64,000 nt of DNA from Morganella morganii H1r (lineage in GTDB: Bacteria > Pseudomonadota > Gammaproteobacteria > Enterobacterales > Enterobacteriaceae): positions 124,001 to 188,000 of the forward strand of contig NZ_AYMP01000014.1 of the NCBI RefSeq assembly GCF_000633515.1, in the 5' to 3' direction. Under the pieces are notes generated by a model. That model had not been told where the DNA came from and searched no databases. It saw nothing but the letters and a program-made list of their open reading frames with translations. Position numbers and translations under genes: made by a program. Within the stretch, counting starts at the first letter, position 1, and each line of letters begins with the position of its first letter. Positions 61,324 to 64,000 of this stretch are shown here, in pieces.

Positions 61324-61461
61324 CCGGTACTCAGAGGTTGGCCGGTATCCTTTGGGATTTGTATATCGTTGTGTACGGTAATGTGTTCAGGATGAAATCA
61401 TTTCTTCGGCGCTATACACTAAATGACAGTAACGGCAAAATCCGGGCGATGTTCGCAAGGC

Positions 61462-61860
61462 TCAAAAACAGGAATTATCATCGGTACGCTCATCAATAAG
61501 CGTCACAACGTCATTTTTTACAGCCTGAAGTTCAGTTACTAACAATTCATAACTTAACTCACTGTAATCTGAATAAAATTTTTGAGCAAGAAGACCAAGC
61601 TGATTCCATTTATAGCCTGTTTCCGGAAAGTCGGCAGGCAGGCCTTCAGCATCGTAAGTGATCCACTTTACCACAAGAGCATTCCATCCGATCAGATACG
61701 AAACGAGGTCACGAATACTCATATCCGTTCCTTTGGCATGCCCGTCCATTGAGTTATCTGAAGTAAATTCAGGTGGGATTGCGTTGAGGTAACTAATTAA
61801 TTTACTAAAATTTTTATCAATAGCTAAAAGCAGTTCAGCTTTTGTTTGCGGTACACTCAT
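61462..61860 (-). CDS. ClbS/DfsB family protein, C-terminally truncated
   Basis: A 132-residue four-helix bundle protein of the DfsB/ClbS (DUF1706) family. The N-terminus (VPQTKAELLLAIDKNF), the GHAKGTDMSIRDLVSYLIGWN block and KWNQLGLLAQKFYSDY are typical. Members are usually about 165-170 residues and end with a conserved W-Y-EKWTLG and SPYKN-like segment; here the frame stops at TDDNSCF with that part missing. ClbS is the colibactin self-resistance protein, but the wider family has unknown substrates. It may be non-functional. AAGGGAATT-like sequence precedes the ATG. Confidence 0.75.
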   Translation of the reverse strand: MSVPQTKAELLLAIDKNFSKLISYLNAIPPEFTSDNSMDGHAKGTDMSIRDLVSYLIGWNALVVKWITYDAEGLPADFPETGYKWNQLGLLAQKFYSDYSELSYELLVTELQAVKNDVVTLIDERTDDNSCF

Positions 61861-62032
61861 AAGAATTCCCTCTTACGTTAAAAGAAATACCACGAAGGCG
61901 CAGAGTGGTATTATCTCCCCGTGCCGGTTATCTACGCCCGTGCATAAAAACAATATTTCCGCTTTCTGTGATTTTCATCAAATAATCAAAAAGATATTTC
62001 GCTAAGATAGCGCTCTCAAAGGAGCGATGTCT

Positions 62033-63076
62033 ATGATAAGTTTATCTCATCTATCCGGTTTATTCTTAGGGGTATTACTGGGTTTTGTTATGCAGCGCGG
62101 CCGCTTTTGTTTAGCCGGTGGTTTGCGCGATCTCTATCTTTTCCGCGACAGCAGAATGCTGATTGCTATTCTGATTGTCATCTCTGTCCAGAGTATCGGA
62201 CTCTTCGTTTTTTCTTATTTCGGTATTGCAAAAATCCCTGCCGGCACATTTCCCTGGCTGGCAACACTGACCGGCGGATTACTTTTTGGTATGGGGATGG
62301 CATTTGCCGGATCCTGCTCAACCGGTGCTTATTACCGGGCTGCGGAAGGATTGGCAGGCAGTATTATAGCTGTTGGCGGTTTTATTATTGCCAGTTGGTT
62401 TATCCGTCAGTCCGCCGTAAAACAGGTCTTTTCTCCGGTCACCACACCGAAACTGGATTCCCCGACTATCACACAATCACTGAATATCCCGCCGTATATC
62501 GCGATTATTGTTTTGGTGCTGCTGACGGTTTTTCTGGTGAATCGTCACCTGAATAAATACAAATCTGTTCACATTCCCAAAATGAAAGCACGGAAAACCG
62601 GGGTCGCCCACCTGCTGTTCGAAGCCCGCTGGCATCCGTTTGTTTCTGCCCTGATTATTGGTGTCATCGCACTGCTTGCCTGGCCTTCAAGCCTGGCGGA
62701 CGGACGTGTCGGCGGATTAGGGATCAGCGGCCCGAGCGCACAATTATTTTCACTGGTAACGGCCGGTGACCTGAAATTCTTTAACTGGGCGGGTTATCTG
62801 CTGATCGGGATTTTTGCCGGGGCGTTTATCGCTGCAAAAGGCAGCCGGGAATTCCGTTTCCGCAACCCGGGTTTTCCCGTGATGATAAAAAGTCTGACCG
62901 GCGGATTACTTATGGGTATCGGCAGCGGCCTGGCCGGCGGCTGTATGCTGGGAAATACCCTGGTCAATACGGCCTGGTTCTCCTGGCAGGGCTGGGTGTT
63001 TATTCCCTGCATTATCCTCGGCAGCTGGATTGTCAGTTATTTTACTATCATACGTCCTCAGAAAATAAAGCAATAA
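62033..63076 (+). CDS. yeeE: Thiosulfate transporter YeeE (TsuA)
   Basis: YeeE is an inner-membrane thiosulfate uptake channel. The 347-residue protein has about nine hydrophobic segments and the three conserved cysteines in QRGRFCLAGG, AFAGSCSTGAYY and LAGGCMLGN. I choose the ATG at 62033, eight bases after AGGAG; ATG 62027 is only two bases from it. yeeD follows nine bases after the stop, so the pair is cotranscribed. Thiosulfate taken up would feed cysteine synthesis. Confidence 0.92.
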   Translation: MISLSHLSGLFLGVLLGFVMQRGRFCLAGGLRDLYLFRDSRMLIAILIVISVQSIGLFVFSYFGIAKIPAGTFPWLATLTGGLLFGMGMAFAGSCSTGAYYRAAEGLAGSIIAVGGFIIASWFIRQSAVKQVFSPVTTPKLDSPTITQSLNIPPYIAIIVLVLLTVFLVNRHLNKYKSVHIPKMKARKTGVAHLLFEARWHPFVSALIIGVIALLAWPSSLADGRVGGLGISGPSAQLFSLVTAGDLKFFNWAGYLLIGIFAGAFIAAKGSREFRFRNPGFPVMIKSLTGGLLMGIGSGLAGGCMLGNTLVNTAWFSWQGWVFIPCIILGSWIVSYFTIIRPQKIKQ

Positions 63077-63085
63077 GGTGAAACC

Positions 63086-63313
63086 ATGAATATGCTGGAA
63101 TTAGATACCTGCGGGCATCTGTGCCCCTTTCCGTTAATTGAAGCAAAAAAAGCCATTGAGACATTAGCGGCCGGTGATGTACTGGTCATCAAATACGATT
63201 GCGCTCAGGCCACGGAAAATATTCCGCGCTGGGCGGCGGAAGCCGGCCATGAAGTTACTGATTTTGAGCAAATCGGTGATGCCCAATGGCGGATGGAAAT
63301 TAAAAAAGGGTAA
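63086..63313 (+). CDS. yeeD: TusA-family sulfur carrier YeeD (TsuB)
   Basis: YeeD is a TusA-like protein that works with YeeE and acts on imported thiosulfate. The 75-residue product has the CPxPL motif (HLCPFPLIEAK) with the key cysteine near residue 13, plus a second cysteine upstream in DTCGHL. The TENIPRWAAEAGHEVTDFEQIGDAQW segment is typical of YeeD. AAGGTGA precedes the ATG. It ends the operon. Confidence 0.93.
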   Translation: MNMLELDTCGHLCPFPLIEAKKAIETLAAGDVLVIKYDCAQATENIPRWAAEAGHEVTDFEQIGDAQWRMEIKKG

Positions 63314-63319
63314 CGAAAT

Positions 63320-63360
63320 GATGGCATCGTGCTGAGTAAAATGATGCCATCTGTTCTTTA
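63320..63360 (+). terminator. Possible terminator after yeeD
   Basis: GATGGCATC and GATGCCATC are exact complements separated by 14 bases, followed by a T-rich stretch (TGTTCTTTAT). The U tract is imperfect. Confidence 0.5.
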
Positions 63361-64000
63361 TCACGGGAAGTCACAGTGATTATCTGCATTTAAATCAATA
63401 TATTATCGCTATTGGTTGGCATGAATAGTTTAACGGATATCTGCTTACCGGGGCGCAGATAGTTACCTGTTAGTAAAAGTTAGTATTGCCGGATTTGAAA
63501 CTTATCCTGCAGGCCTTAAACGTTGCCTCAGTCACACATATGCTTGCATCAGCATAATGGTGCGCGTCATTCCCGAATCCGGCGTCATATTGCGTTTATA
63601 TATTTAGCATGCACAGAAAAATATTATTACTGTAATGAATAATTATTCAAAAATAATACCTTATTAATTTTACGAGTCTTACGGTCACAAAATATTATTG
63701 CTGGTAATTTATTGTTATTACGTCCGAATTTAAAATTAAACTATTAGTGCCATTTGATTAAATATATATCACGGTTGTGTTTTATTATTTTTTAAATGAA
63801 GAATATAGACCGTGTCACTATAATAATGGTGTCTTGGTTGTTATATTTAATATAGACGTAGTAACTATATTAAATATTTATTTGTTTTTTAATTGATCCA
63901 AATAATATACACAACACGGTATTAACAAAATGTATTTTCATACTGATTAATTTTGGGGAAATCTATTTTTAAAATTATAATTTTGATATATATCACGGTA
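63361..64000. other. AT-rich intergenic region at the window end
   Basis: About 640 bases with no supported gene and very AT-rich after 63600. The 14-base ATATATATCACGGT occurs twice (63762-63775 and 63986-63999). It looks like an upstream control region of a gene beyond the window. No RNA gene or repeat array is apparent. Confidence 0.5.
63983..63996 (+). promoter_or_regulatory. Candidate FNR or CRP site
   Basis: TTGAT-ATAT-ATCAC matches nine of ten positions of the FNR consensus TTGAT-N4-ATCAA, and an offset reading matches eight of ten of the CRP consensus. It lies at the very end of the window, so its target is unknown. Confidence 0.4.

Larger units (their letters stand above)
60951..61461. 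other. Intergenic region with repeat copies, no gene
   Basis: About 510 bases without a supported gene, holding the second copies of repeats B and A. A GCCTC/GGGGCGGG-like hairpin (CCGCCTCTAAGATTTTGGGGCGG) just after the immunity gene may terminate transcription. The lost C-terminal coding sequence of the ClbS-like gene would be expected at the 3' end, but I could not recognise it in any frame. Confidence 0.5.

Noticed and set aside
58790..61460. A second copy of the tRNA-Gly 3' end marking the far border of an island
   Set aside because: I looked for the GGTTCGATTCCC to CCA segment downstream and found none. No integrase gene is in the window, so an intact integrated element is not supported.

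Overview
The window reads as a chromosome segment of a member of the Morganellaceae within Enterobacterales; Morganella is the best guess. Nearly every gene has a close Escherichia coli counterpart, but the moderate G+C of the core genes (close to half) is too high for Proteus or Providencia. The genus assignment is inference from gene content and composition, not a database match.

Region 1 (1-16.5 kb) is the end of the division and cell wall (dcw) cluster: mraY (3' end), murD, ftsW, murG, murC, ddlB, ftsQ, ftsA, ftsZ, lpxC. A convergent DciA-type gene, secM, secA and mutT follow, then yacG-zapD-coaE on the minus strand. The 5' end of secM has no ATG, GTG or TTG in its frame; an ATT with a well placed Shine-Dalgarno sequence gives a 170-residue protein with the arrest motif at residues 155-166.

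Region 2 (16.6-31.9 kb) holds the type IV pilus genes hofC-hofB-ppdD, ampD, then the pyruvate dehydrogenase locus pdhR-aceE-aceF-lpd with a perfect PdhR operator, then acnB and yacL. guaC, nadC, ampE and aroP, which sit here in E. coli, are absent.

Region 3 (32-49 kb) matches the E. coli 65-66 min segment: mscS, one unrecognised gene, argO, yggE, argP, rpiA, serA, ygfA, 6S RNA (ssrS), zapA, ygfB, pepP-ubiH-ubiI and gcvT-gcvH-gcvP. Several strong hairpins lie in its intergenic regions: one abuts the argO start, one lies between serA and ygfA, one lies upstream of gcvT, and a canonical intrinsic terminator separates gcvH from gcvP.

Region 4 (49-58.8 kb) continues with an HD-domain phosphohydrolase, ygfZ, sdhE-ygfX, fldB, the xerD-dsbC-recJ group, prfB with its autoregulatory +1 frameshift, lysS and a tRNA-Gly(CCC).

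Region 5 (58.8-64 kb) is accessory. Downstream of the tRNA lie diverged direct repeats that flank a PAAR-domain gene with a hydrophobic C-terminal region (a probable type VI secretion cargo effector) and a small membrane protein (a probable immunity protein). The PAAR gene is split by a one-base frameshift. A C-terminally truncated ClbS/DfsB-like gene, the yeeE-yeeD thiosulfate uptake pair and an AT-rich intergenic stretch complete the window. This is the part most likely to contain something undescribed.
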